From Ferrimonas sediminum (GTDB lineage: Bacteria > Pseudomonadota > Gammaproteobacteria > Enterobacterales > Shewanellaceae): a stretch of 64,000 bases of DNA. The position numbers were made by a program, and so were the translations under genes. This document shows, piece by piece, positions 8,753 through 17,132 of this stretch. The stretch is from assembly GCF_900100175.1 (NCBI RefSeq), contig NZ_FNEM01000021.1:1-64000 (forward strand), given 5' to 3'. Within the stretch, counting starts at the first letter, position 1, and every line of letters starts with the position of its first letter. The notes under the pieces are model-generated. The model was not told the DNA's origin. It saw nothing but the letters and a program-made list of their open reading frames with translations, and searched no databases.

Positions 8753-9206
8753 CGCTTTTAAATAGTTATTTCATATTGTTACATTCACTTTTTTGACTTT
8801 TCAGAAGGGGGCTTGTAATGATCTGCGGATTAAACTATTGGTGCCTTTGATTTTAGCTGACAGTCTGGTGATGAGTACAGTGGAGAAACTCTCCATTGTC
8901 ATGGTTTATCTTGAGCGTTAGTGAGATGTTGATTGAGAAGGTGGGGTAAGAATGTGAAAAAGTGTTCTGGTGGGTGCGACGGAAACGTTACTCCTGTAGC
9001 AAAAGGCGTGAGATTAAGTGTTTTAGGAGCTTGGTGAGAAGCCTTTATCGGTAAAAAACGTGGTCGAATTTACAATATTTGGTGCTGGTAGATACTGAGT
9101 GGCTCTAAATTAGGAGAGGTTCAGTCTATCGTTTTTCCCTAAGTTATATTGGATTGGCTTAAATGCTTGTCCAGGGATTTGTAGTATCAAAATTTGGATG
9201 ATGATT
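8753..9206. other. Regulatory intergenic region before a tetrahaem cytochrome
   Basis: There is no gene. The stretch is AT-rich and contains the operator-like palindrome at 8881-8895. I could not assign a convincing -35/-10 pair. Confidence 0.5.
8881..8895. promoter_or_regulatory. Operator-like palindrome, site 2
   Basis: TGGAGAAACTCTCCA has the same 6-bp arms as site 1 and is the exact reverse complement of site 3 (14753-14767). It lies about 310 bp upstream of the tetrahaem cytochrome gene and 129 bp after TetR gene 1. Confidence 0.65.
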
Positions 9207-11174
9207 ATGAGACCATGTAGACTCGCGCAACTGTGCGCGTCATATCTGCTATTGGCTACGCTTACCGCTTGCGGTGGCTCCGATGGCGATGATTCAACGG
9301 TACCGGAAGTGCCCCCTGTAGAGCCGCCAGCAGGCAGCAAACCACACCAATCACTGGATATTGTGCAGCCACAGAAGGCCATTTTCGATGGTGACATCAC
9401 CATCTATATGGGCAGGTGGTACCCCTGTATGGAGCGGGAATACAAGGGCGATGGCGTCGACGTTAGTCAGTATTGCACCGGTGATGAGCCGCCGACGCCG
9501 ATGGGAGAATACGCGGATAATGAGTTTAATCGCAATAAAATCACCCCGGATGACAGCAAGTACATTTTCAAGGTGAATGCCGATGATATTAAGGCCTATG
9601 CGGCCCAGCCAGACTCGCCCATTCCCCTTCGCCCCGATGTTTATGCAGAAGGCCATTTCTCTGTGATGGATGTGGTGCTCTATGCCTCTCACGTCCGCGA
9701 CGACCTGGATGTGAAAGCCATCTGGAGTGAGGAACTCGGCACCCATCTGCTCAGCACCGCCTGGGACACCGATGGCGATGGCACCCTGTCTGAAACCGAA
9801 TTGAATAACCGGAGCACCGACTGGTACCCCTCCTACATCTGGCACGACGGCGAGTTCGATCGCCTTCAGGGTACGCCAAACCTGGAGACGGTATATGTTC
9901 GTGCCGACCTAGGTCTGGCCAAGAGCAAGATGCGTATCCGCATCCAGCCATACAATTCCGCCGTGACCGAGCGTCGTAACATGCAGTTCAAACTGCAAGC
10001 GGATCGTAGGCGAGCAAACGGCGATAAAGTCATTGTGCCTTTGGTGTGGGCAATTGATGCCCAGGGCAATGACGTGGTGAAAGTTCAAAACCTGGAAGTG
10101 ACCGCCCACGACCTTCGCACCGACATCTTCCAGCCCGGCGTGATCACATCCATGGATGTGTGGCTGTCGCTTCAGGACCAGGGATTGGCCGATGTGCGCT
10201 TCACCTATTGGGGCACCATGTCGACGGAAGCGGAAGTTAACAACTACGCGCTGACGTCCGTCAATGGCCTGCGTGCTCAGGGAATGGTGGGCTGGGCTGC
10301 GGCAACCGGCGAAATGTTTACAACTCAGGACTTCTTCCTGGATGACCTGGAATGGCCAACCCCCAGTGCACTGATGGCAGCCGACAGGGGGGAAGGCGAT
10401 CCTAAGCTCAAGGGCAAGTGTCAGTGGATGCATGGCGGTCAGGGCCATACCATCGAATCCGCCCAAATCTGTATCGACGAGTGGTATAACAAGTTTGGCG
10501 GATTCATGGATCACGATATGCCGGATCAGGAGGTGATGCACTATCCAAAGGGAGTGATTTTTGCTGGCTATCAAACGTGGATGCCAGGGCAATTTGATAT
10601 CACCGAACGTCATTTCGTGGATGAAGATGGAGACTATGAAAACCAGGTGATCGCCGACATCAATGACGCCATCGCGCCTTTGACGGACGATCATTTTGGC
10701 TGGGGCATCGCCGATTGCCGTAATTGTCACGATGATGTGCATAAGGGATCGTTAGGGGTAGAGCAGCCCTATGAGTGTGCTTCCTGTCACGGCAGCAATG
10801 GCGCCATGAAGGGGCACGGTGAAGTCAGCCGCTGTTTCTGGTGTCACACCGAAGATAACCAAATGGCTCACCACGGCTCAGCCTCGGGCTTCATGAAGTT
10901 CGGCGATGTTGTGTGCGAAGGCACCAGCCTGACTGGTTTGAATCTTGCCGGTATGGAAGAGGGATCGTGTGCTAACGCGGTGAATACCCTGGACGCAGAG
11001 CGCCTTGCTGGTCCTAATGGCGAGTGGGGTGGCATTAAGCAGCCTATCCACGATCAGGCGGATAACCTGCAATATTACAGCGCCGGTGAGCGTACGGGAA
11101 TCAACAGCGACTGGCACAACAGTGAGGACTTCCCTGATCCTTACTCCTGTGTGACCTGTCACCCGAACGACTAG
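9207..11174 (+). CDS. Tetrahaem c-type cytochrome lipoprotein, large unassigned N-terminal region
   Basis: A 655-residue exported protein. The signal peptide ends in LTAC (Cys22), a lipobox, followed by a Pro/Ser-rich linker. About 480 residues of unrecognised sequence follow, including an EF-hand-like loop, DTDGDGTLSETE. Four CXXCH sites crowd the C-terminus: CRNCH, CASCH, CFWCH and the terminal CVTCH. It is paralogous to the minus-strand gene at 11591-13627: both share HFGW-(I/K)-(A)DC, CFWCH-(T/S)-ED and FPDP-(Y/F)-SC segments. I place the start at the third ATG, 9207, where GGA lies eight bases upstream; 9198 is possible. Electron transfer outside the cytoplasm is certain from the haem sites; substrate is unknown. 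Confidence 0.85.
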   Translation: MRPCRLAQLCASYLLLATLTACGGSDGDDSTVPEVPPVEPPAGSKPHQSLDIVQPQKAIFDGDITIYMGRWYPCMEREYKGDGVDVSQYCTGDEPPTPMGEYADNEFNRNKITPDDSKYIFKVNADDIKAYAAQPDSPIPLRPDVYAEGHFSVMDVVLYASHVRDDLDVKAIWSEELGTHLLSTAWDTDGDGTLSETELNNRSTDWYPSYIWHDGEFDRLQGTPNLETVYVRADLGLAKSKMRIRIQPYNSAVTERRNMQFKLQADRRRANGDKVIVPLVWAIDAQGNDVVKVQNLEVTAHDLRTDIFQPGVITSMDVWLSLQDQGLADVRFTYWGTMSTEAEVNNYALTSVNGLRAQGMVGWAAATGEMFTTQDFFLDDLEWPTPSALMAADRGEGDPKLKGKCQWMHGGQGHTIESAQICIDEWYNKFGGFMDHDMPDQEVMHYPKGVIFAGYQTWMPGQFDITERHFVDEDGDYENQVIADINDAIAPLTDDHFGWGIADCRNCHDDVHKGSLGVEQPYECASCHGSNGAMKGHGEVSRCFWCHTEDNQMAHHGSASGFMKFGDVVCEGTSLTGLNLAGMEEGSCANAVNTLDAERLAGPNGEWGGIKQPIHDQADNLQYYSAGERTGINSDWHNSEDFPDPYSCVTCHPND

Positions 11175-11253
11175 TGCCAGGAGTTTAAGCCAAGCATTTG
11201 TCAGACGATGATATTTGTCTTGGCTGAAAAGAATAAGCTCCGAAGCAAATCAA

Positions 11254-11282
11254 AGGTATACCGATGTCGGTATGCCTTTTTT
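11254..11282 (+). terminator. Terminator of the plus-strand tetrahaem gene
   Basis: GGTATACCGA and TCGGTATGCC pair with one mismatch and are followed by six T residues. Confidence 0.85.
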
Positions 11283-11515
11283 GACGATACGCCTGGTTAT
11301 TTGGACTGCGATTCACCCTAAGGTGACAAAAGGTTGGTATTGACGACTTGCTTTTAATGGTTGCCAGGAAGGTAAAATCGGAACATGTAAAGATGTTCCT
11401 TCTTTATAACTCTGATGCAGTGCTACTTGGTGAGCCTTTCATTGAAGTTAATGGAGCAGTAGCGAGGAGATGCAATCCTACTTCTGAATTGCTGTCCATA
11501 ACGAGGTGTATAGAA

Positions 11516-11542
11516 AAGCCAGTTGTCATTGACAACTGGCTT
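11516..11542 (-). terminator. Terminator of the minus-strand tetrahaem gene
   Basis: AAGCCAGTTGTC and GACAACTGGCTT form a perfect 12-bp stem around ATT. On the minus strand it ends in TTTT. It lies about 50 bp past the 11591 stop. Confidence 0.8.
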
Positions 11543-11590
11543 AATTAACAGCCGTTAACCGATCTTCATTCGGCTCACAGGTAGTGCGAT

Positions 11591-13627
11591 TTACTGCTTA
11601 TCTTGGTGGCAGGTACCACAGGAGAATGGGTCTGGGAATTTCTTGGTGAAGTCATAATCATTGTTTGAAGACACCCAGCGATCGCCATAGCCTTTTTCGT
11701 CTCCTTCCAGGACTTCACTATGGTTGTCGGAGAATCCATACATATTGTTGTCATCTCCTGCTTTGCGACGCGTGGTAACTGTATTAATCCAGTTATCTTC
11801 ATGTTTCAGCAGCTTGCGAGTGCTGGCTGGTCCATGATTCTTGGGTAACTTGTCTTCTGAGTGGCACCAGAAACAGCGGGCTTCCCGTCCATGGGCTTCG
11901 GGAGCACCATTATTGCCATGGCAAGTGGAACAGTAGTAGGGCTGGATTTCATCGAATCCGTCCGCTGCATTCACTGGCCAAGAGTAGCCACCATGCCCCA
12001 GAGGTGCTGCTTCTTCGTTATGGCATACGGTGCAGTCAGCCACTTTCCAGCCAAAGTGGTTTTCGTTCAACAGGGGAGCTTTGCCATTCTGGTTTTCTTC
12101 CGTTGCTGGAGTCAGGGTGCGCAAAGTCACAATGTCAGAGTCTATGTAGTCTGCTTTAACCCCTTTGTCTACAAGCGCATTATGACGCCAGTTGTAATCC
12201 CACTGGATGATTTCGTTTTTTGAAACGCTATCGATCTTGGTTCCGAGGCTATGGAAACCGGCATTGTTTAGATCTTGTTTCGACAAGACTACGTTTTCGG
12301 CACCATAAGGCATCATCCACAGATCGTTGTTGATGTTTCCGAACCAGCCTCCGATGCCAAATGCACTCCAGAAATCTCGCACGCAATCGGTCATTGGCAC
12401 TGGGGTGTTGATCGTATCGGAGCGACCTGTGACAGCATCAAAGTTACAGACCCCCGGCATGCGGTCTGAGAAAAAGATGTCTTTGCCGAACTCGTTCAGG
12501 ACAGAAGTGGTGGTGACGAAGGAGCGCAGCCCTATGGTCTTACCCAGTTCAGGGGCACGGGATAAGGCGAAGGAGTTAACAATAGCGCCAGTCTCCAGGG
12601 TTGGCCACCAGGTGAGCCTGAAGTCGTGTCCCATATCAGCCAAGGTCAAAAATACGTCCATGTTAGTAATGACGCCCTCTTGGTACACGTCACTCCTAAG
12701 GTTGTGTGCCTTGACCTCAATGTTTGTCGCAATTGGGTTTTCTGGGTCGTCGCTCCAGCCAATCCTGTCTACAATGACTTTTCCATTGTTCGAGGCCAGG
12801 CGCTCTGCTTCACTCTTCCAGAGGTGTTTAAGGCGGGCCTTGAAGGATGAAGAGGCGTCAATGAAGCGAATGCGTTGTTCCTCTTTCACCAAGAACATAT
12901 CCATTCTATTGAACGGAATCTCCCCGCTATGGTCTCTGTACAACCCGGCCTTGCCCATGCTTTGGGTGAATCTAAAGTGCCAGTTACTTGACTCCTCTCC
13001 TTCATCGCTAAAGCTGCCATTTCCGTTTCGATCGTAGGCTAAAGTGAACTCATGCGTATTGTAGTCAGAGTTTTCTGGAGTAATGATCTCTCCTACGAAC
13101 TTCATGTCGTCACGAGTTGCGACCATATAGCGCAGCAGGTCAAAAACAGAGTAGCTTCCCTCCTTAAATATGTCTGGCCTCGCTGTTCCTGCGCCCAGAC
13201 CGTCGGGATTCGTTGACAATACTCGATGAATATCTTCGGCTGCGACTCGAGATATGTCTGTCTGTTGATTAATGACACCGGCAAGGTTTGCATCGAGGGC
13301 ATTGACAAATCCGTCGCCATTAACGTCTGTGTTACATGGATGGGTGACGTTATCTGGCAATGTCATGCAGAATTTGCTTGAGTCCATGGTGATCCCGCGG
13401 ATCCACTTCCATACTTGCTCGTTCATGTAGTCAAAGGTCACATTGACATGGCCTGTTAATCCACTGGTATCGAGTGCCATTTTACCGCTTTCAACATATT
13501 GCCAAGCGGGGTTATCTGGAGTTGGGTCCGGCCCGGGGCCAGGTGTTGCGGTCGTAGAGCTGTCAGAGCCACAACCTGCAAGCATTAATGCGAGTAGGCC
13601 AGATAGTGCCTTTTTGTTTTTGATCAT
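11591..13627 (-). CDS. Tetrahaem c-type cytochrome lipoprotein, paralogue of 9207-11174
   Basis: A 678-residue exported cytochrome. The start at 13627 follows GGAG by about eight bases and gives a clean signal peptide ending in LAGC (Cys19), a lipobox; a Pro/Gly/Thr-rich linker follows. The ~500-residue middle has two EF-hand-like loops, DVNGDGFVNALD and DRNGNGSFSDEG, but no fold I recognise. The four C-terminal haem motifs are CTVCH, CSTCH, CFWCH and CGTCH, in the same order and spacing as the convergent paralogue. Inverted duplication of the pair is likely. I found no copy of the operator palindrome in its upstream region, so its control may differ. Confidence 0.85.
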   Translation of the reverse strand: MIKNKKALSGLLALMLAGCGSDSSTTATPGPGPDPTPDNPAWQYVESGKMALDTSGLTGHVNVTFDYMNEQVWKWIRGITMDSSKFCMTLPDNVTHPCNTDVNGDGFVNALDANLAGVINQQTDISRVAAEDIHRVLSTNPDGLGAGTARPDIFKEGSYSVFDLLRYMVATRDDMKFVGEIITPENSDYNTHEFTLAYDRNGNGSFSDEGEESSNWHFRFTQSMGKAGLYRDHSGEIPFNRMDMFLVKEEQRIRFIDASSSFKARLKHLWKSEAERLASNNGKVIVDRIGWSDDPENPIATNIEVKAHNLRSDVYQEGVITNMDVFLTLADMGHDFRLTWWPTLETGAIVNSFALSRAPELGKTIGLRSFVTTTSVLNEFGKDIFFSDRMPGVCNFDAVTGRSDTINTPVPMTDCVRDFWSAFGIGGWFGNINNDLWMMPYGAENVVLSKQDLNNAGFHSLGTKIDSVSKNEIIQWDYNWRHNALVDKGVKADYIDSDIVTLRTLTPATEENQNGKAPLLNENHFGWKVADCTVCHNEEAAPLGHGGYSWPVNAADGFDEIQPYYCSTCHGNNGAPEAHGREARCFWCHSEDKLPKNHGPASTRKLLKHEDNWINTVTTRRKAGDDNNMYGFSDNHSEVLEGDEKGYGDRWVSSNNDYDFTKKFPDPFSCGTCHQDKQ

Positions 13628-13941
13628 CGATCGATTCTCCATTTTTGACCAAGAGTCAACTTTTGGCTTTGCCATACGGATTGTAATTATCATGGCGATA
13701 ATGAGATTGAATATGACCGAACCATTTGATTTTAGGTCATATTTGATCTCAGTTTTTTATAAAATGGTTTGGATTTGTCTTTTATGGAAATTATATTGTG
13801 TAAAATTAAATCTAAATCTAACTTGCATAAATACTATAGTGTCTTTAACACTCTGGATTGCTTATAACCAGAATTTTGCTCTCTAGATTGAACCATAGAG
13901 CCAATATGCTAAATGACTTCGGTGGAAGTTTGATCGAGGCG
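13628..13941. other. AT-rich intergenic region
   Basis: About 310 bp, strikingly AT-rich around 13730-13880. It should contain the promoter of the minus-strand cytochrome gene and the 3' end of the LuxR-type transcript. I see no gene or clear terminator. Confidence 0.5.
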
Positions 13942-14526
13942 TTACACCCAGCCCAAATTTCTGGCCTCGAAGATTAAATTAGGCTTGTTGATTGCGCCAA
14001 TTTTCTGCTTCGCAACAGACAGGTGATAATCGACCCCTCGATTTGTTAGATGCAACACATCGGCAATTTCACTGGCGCTTAGACCCAACGCGGTCATTTT
14101 GACAACCTGAAGGGTTTTTAACTTCAACTCTTCGGGCACTTGCCTAGCCTGATTGTTTTTTAGGATGGTTTTACGTGCCAGGGTTAGTGCACCTTGAGTC
14201 GAAAAGCGTTCAAGCTTTTGACACTGGTTCTTGTTCGAGACGACAACCAGAAATCCCATCAGCATGGATTGGTTAGACGAAAAAACAGAGTAAGACTTTG
14301 CTGATAAGGTGTGTCCACCCACGGTAATTTTACCTGTTCCTTTCAGACAGTATTTAAGCCCAAGAACAATGCCAGCACCGGCTTTTCTCAGTTTGTGGTC
14401 GGACACTGAAATGGCTGTTACCAGTGATTGATCTATCTCATTTAAATGAATCTCAACCACCCGCGTCGGGCAGGAAAGGTGTTCATTACCTGTACTGAAA
14501 AATACCCAGCCCAATTCTGATTGCAT
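13942..14526 (-). CDS. LuxR-type HTH transcriptional regulator
   Basis: A 194-residue protein with a C-terminal LuxR/GerE helix-turn-helix (about residues 128-180): LQVVKMTALGLSASEIADVL, then TNRGVDYHLSVAKQKIGAIN. The N-terminal ~120 residues show no receiver-domain signature; they could be a short autoinducer- or PAS-like sensor, which I cannot assign. The start at 14526 is chosen over 14532 because AGGGG lies six bases upstream of 14526 but abuts 14532. It is divergent from TetR gene 2. The shared upstream region carries a CRP-like site and two palindromes, so control by both is plausible. Confidence 0.8.
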   Translation of the reverse strand: MQSELGWVFFSTGNEHLSCPTRVVEIHLNEIDQSLVTAISVSDHKLRKAGAGIVLGLKYCLKGTGKITVGGHTLSAKSYSVFSSNQSMLMGFLVVVSNKNQCQKLERFSTQGALTLARKTILKNNQARQVPEELKLKTLQVVKMTALGLSASEIADVLHLTNRGVDYHLSVAKQKIGAINKPNLIFEARNLGWV

Positions 14527-14699
14527 AACCATCCCCTGTTAGCGGTATTTGTTGGCAGCCATTGTAGGAAAAACGTAAAGCTGATTTCGAAGTGCCATTC
14601 GCAAAACTCATTGAGGTGATAACGGAGCTATGCGGGTGTGATCGCTGTCCCACTTCTGGCTGCCGCCATGAAAGTTTTGGATGATTTGTCTCGCGGATG

Positions 14700-14715
14700 T
14701 GTGATCGGGGTCACT
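14700..14715. promoter_or_regulatory. CRP-like binding site
   Basis: TGTGA-TCGGGG-TCACT matches the CRP consensus TGTGA-N6-TCACA at nine of ten arm positions. It lies between the LuxR-type gene and TetR gene 2. In Shewanella-type bacteria CRP governs anaerobic respiration genes; control of this locus is inferred. Confidence 0.55.
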
Positions 14716-14752
14716 AACTGTGTGTTGTCACATCAGCCATCCTGATGGGAAG

Positions 14753-14767
14753 TGGAGAGTTTCTCCA
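14753..14767. promoter_or_regulatory. Operator-like palindrome, site 3
   Basis: TGGAGAGTTTCTCCA, a perfect 6-3-6 palindrome, is the exact reverse complement of site 2. It lies about 215 bp upstream of TetR gene 2. Confidence 0.65.
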
Positions 14768-14935
14768 TTTTGAGGGGCGAAAAGTGTTTGATCTGGAAAT
14801 ACAGTTAATTGTTTATAAAACATTGCCTTAGGGTTTTTGTTGGTGTTTTAAATCGAGAGGTGGATAGAGTTTCGACCATCCTAGGCCAAGTTAGCCCCAG
14901 CCAAGTTCAGTGTTATAGTGAAGCCATGCGAATGA

Positions 14936-14950
14936 TGGAGCGGTGCTCCA
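14936..14950. promoter_or_regulatory. Operator-like palindrome, site 4 (variant arms)
   Basis: TGGAGCGGTGCTCCA has the same 6-3-6 layout but with C in place of A at the inner arm position. It ends 32 bp before the ATG of TetR gene 2, which suits autorepression. Confidence 0.5.
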
Positions 14951-14982
14951 AACAGTACTAGAACGCAACACTGGATGTTAAA

Positions 14983-15675
14983 ATGTTTAATAAAGCTCAG
15001 ATAAGAAAGGTAAAGATTGCCAAAGCCGCCATGAGGCTGATCAGAGAGCAGGGCTATTTGCAGTTCTCGATGAATGAGCTTGCCAAGGAGGTAGAGGTAA
15101 CCGCAGGTACCCTATATCGCACCTTTGCTTCTAAAGATGATTTGCTGGTTTATTTGTTCAGTTCGGTAATAGAAACTCTAGCCGAATCAATGTATAAATT
15201 TAGCAGGATGGAACTGTCGGCAAAAGAGAAGATTGTTTGTTTTCATTGCTACCAATTCTACTTGAGACAATTCTATCCAGACAGCGCGTCACTGGATCTT
15301 ATAGGAACCAATAAGGCGATATTCAATCAGGCTCGGCCGGAAACCAGAGAAAAATTTAAACGCATTTTTGATATGTCCGCTGTAAAATTCAAAAAGCAGT
15401 TCTCGGATCTTGTCGATAGCGGCAAGGTCAAAGCCGATGAGGACCTGCTTTATCAAGTGCTCAGGCAGATGACCATCATTGGCCGTGGAGGCATGGTGAT
15501 TTCCAACCATGTATTTATTCCCCAAGAGGCATTTAAGATCGAAGATCTGATCAACCTGTGTTGTCATACGCTGGATCAACTGGATTGGCAGGGCGATGAG
15601 GGCAGGGCGGATAAGAGGCTTATTTTGCTGGCATTGCGCTCTGAAGTTGAGCAGTCCGTTTCTGAACTTTGGTAA
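14983..15675 (+). CDS. TetR-family regulator 2 (paralogue of regulator 1)
   Basis: A 230-residue TetR-type regulator. The HTH region QFSMNELAKEVEVTAGTLYR (about residues 27-46) and the following TFASKDDLLVYLF are nearly the same as in the 8042-8752 protein, and similarity continues through the ligand domain (SLDLIGTN-KAIFNQA, RGGMVISNHVFI). The near-identical recognition helix predicts shared operators, consistent with the common palindromes. A beta-oxidation operon begins 237 bp downstream on the same strand, so acyl-CoA sensing like FadR or PsrA-type TetR proteins is an attractive but unproven role. Confidence 0.9.
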   Translation: MFNKAQIRKVKIAKAAMRLIREQGYLQFSMNELAKEVEVTAGTLYRTFASKDDLLVYLFSSVIETLAESMYKFSRMELSAKEKIVCFHCYQFYLRQFYPDSASLDLIGTNKAIFNQARPETREKFKRIFDMSAVKFKKQFSDLVDSGKVKADEDLLYQVLRQMTIIGRGGMVISNHVFIPQEAFKIEDLINLCCHTLDQLDWQGDEGRADKRLILLALRSEVEQSVSELW

Positions 15676-15911
15676 TGATCAAGACTGGGTGACAACCGGA
15701 ATTGATTTTTGGACTGGGTACCGCACTATTCTCTGTTTTTTTTATTGCGCGGGCAGGAAATTATTATTCCGGCCATCCTATGTTGATCCCCTCCAGAAAC
15801 GGTGGCTGATCGGCTGCGGATTTTAGTCACTGCTGTTGACCGAAATGGTCATTCCTCCCCCTGGTGTTTTTTCTTAGAGTGGTGAGACTTCCGTTACTGC
15901 AAGGATTGCTC

Positions 15912-17120
15912 ATGACTCAAGACGCCTACCTGTTCGATGCCATACGCACCCCCCGGGGACGGGGCAAAGCCAATGGCAGCCTGCATGAGATCAAGCCCAT
16001 CTCGTTGCTAGTCGGTCTGCTGAATGAGCTGCAGCGTCGCCACGGCTTTCAGACCCAGGATGTGGATGATATCGTTCTGGGCTGCGTTACCGCCGTGGGC
16101 GATCAGGGCGCGGACATCGCCAAGACCGCGGCGCTGGCGGCGGGCTGGCACGATGATGTGGCCGGGGTGACCCTCAACCGTTTTTGCGCCTCCGGGCTGG
16201 AGGCGGTCAATATGGCGGCGATGAAAGTGCGCTCCGGCTGGGAGCAGCTGGTGGTGGCCGGCGGGGTGGAGTCGATGTCCCGAGTGCCGATGGCGTCCGA
16301 TGGCGGCGCCTGGGCCAATGATCCTGCCACCAATCTGGCCACCGGCTTTATGCCACAGGGCATCGGTGCCGATCTGATCGCCACCCTGGAAGGCTTCAGC
16401 CGCGAGCAGGTGGACGCCTTTGCGGTGCGGTCGCACCAGCGGGCGGCGGCGGCCTGGCAGAGGGGCGCCTTTGACCGTTCGGTGGTGCCGGTGGCAGACC
16501 AAAATGGGTTTACCGTGCTGGCGAAGGACGAGCTTATCCGTCCGGATTCAAGCCTCGACACCCTGGCCGGATTAACGCCCTCTTTCCAGGCCTTGGGGGA
16601 GATGGGGTTTGATGCGGTTGCACGGGAGAAATACCCTCAGGTGGAGCGGATTAATCACCTTCATACTCCGGCAAACTCCTCCGGCATTGTCGATGGCGCC
16701 GCCCTGGTGCTGGTCGGCAGTGAAGCAATGGGCCAGCGCTATCAACTGACCCCCAGGGCCCGGATAGTGGCCACTGCCGTGGTGGGAACCGATGCCACCA
16801 TCATGCTGACCGGGCCGGCCCCGGCTGCCAGAAAGGCGCTGACACTGGCCAATTTGAGTGTCGAGGATATCGACCTGTTCGAGGTCAACGAAGCCTTTGC
16901 CTCGGTGGTGATGCGGTTCCAGCGCGAGATGAACGTCGGTGATGACAAGGTCAACGTCAATGGCGGCGCCATCGCCATGGGCCACCCGCTGGGGGCCACC
17001 GGCGCCATGATTCTGGGCACCTTGCTGGACGAGCTGGAAGCCCGTGACCTGAAACGCGGCCTGGCCACACTTTGTGTCGGCGGCGGCATGGGCATTGCCA
17101 CCATCATCGAACGGGTTTAA
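15912..17120 (+). CDS. Acetyl-CoA C-acyltransferase (thiolase)
   Basis: A 402-residue thiolase catalysing thiolytic cleavage of 3-ketoacyl-CoA to acetyl-CoA and a shortened acyl-CoA, the last step of beta-oxidation. The active-site nucleophile is Cys92 in [11 protein letters not shown]. The C-terminal catalytic motifs are [15 protein letters not shown] (His) and CVGGGMGIA (Cys). Length is normal for the family. The ATG at 15912 has AAGGA seven bases upstream; the longer frame has no SD. It is the first gene of a four-gene operon, 12 bp from the next. FadA/FadI-like in type; I do not assign a symbol. Confidence 0.9.
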   Translation: MTQDAYLFDAIRTPRGRGKANGSLHEIKPISLLVGLLNELQRRHGFQTQDVDDIVLGCVTAVGDQGADIAKTAALAAGWHDDVAGVTLNRFCASGLEAVNMAAMKVRSGWEQLVVAGGVESMSRVPMASDGGAWANDPATNLATGFMPQGIGADLIATLEGFSREQVDAFAVRSHQRAAAAWQRGAFDRSVVPVADQNGFTVLAKDELIRPDSSLDTLAGLTPSFQALGEMGFDAVAREKYPQVERINHLHTPANSSGIVDGAALVLVGSEAMGQRYQLTPRARIVATAVVGTDATIMLTGPAPAARKALTLANLSVEDIDLFEVNEAFASVVMRFQREMNVGDDKVNVNGGAIAMGHPLGATGAMILGTLLDELEARDLKRGLATLCVGGGMGIATIIERV

Positions 17121-17132
17121 GGGAGCCACACC

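Larger units (their letters stand above)
11175..11590. other. Convergent intergenic region between tetrahaem paralogues
   Basis: It holds two terminator hairpins, 11254-11282 for the plus-strand gene and 11516-11542 for the minus-strand gene. A 66-codon open frame at 11348-11548 reads into the second hairpin and lacks a ribosome binding site, so I do not call it. Confidence 0.6.
14527..14982. other. Divergent regulatory region of the LuxR-type and TetR-2 genes
   Basis: There is no gene in these ~455 bp. The region contains a CRP-like site (14700-14715) and two operator-like palindromes (14753-14767 and 14936-14950), which makes it the densest regulatory stretch of the accessory locus. Confidence 0.6.

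Noticed and set aside
11348-11548. 66-codon frame between the tetrahaem genes
   Set aside because: It has no SD, reads into a terminator hairpin and shows no protein-like pattern.
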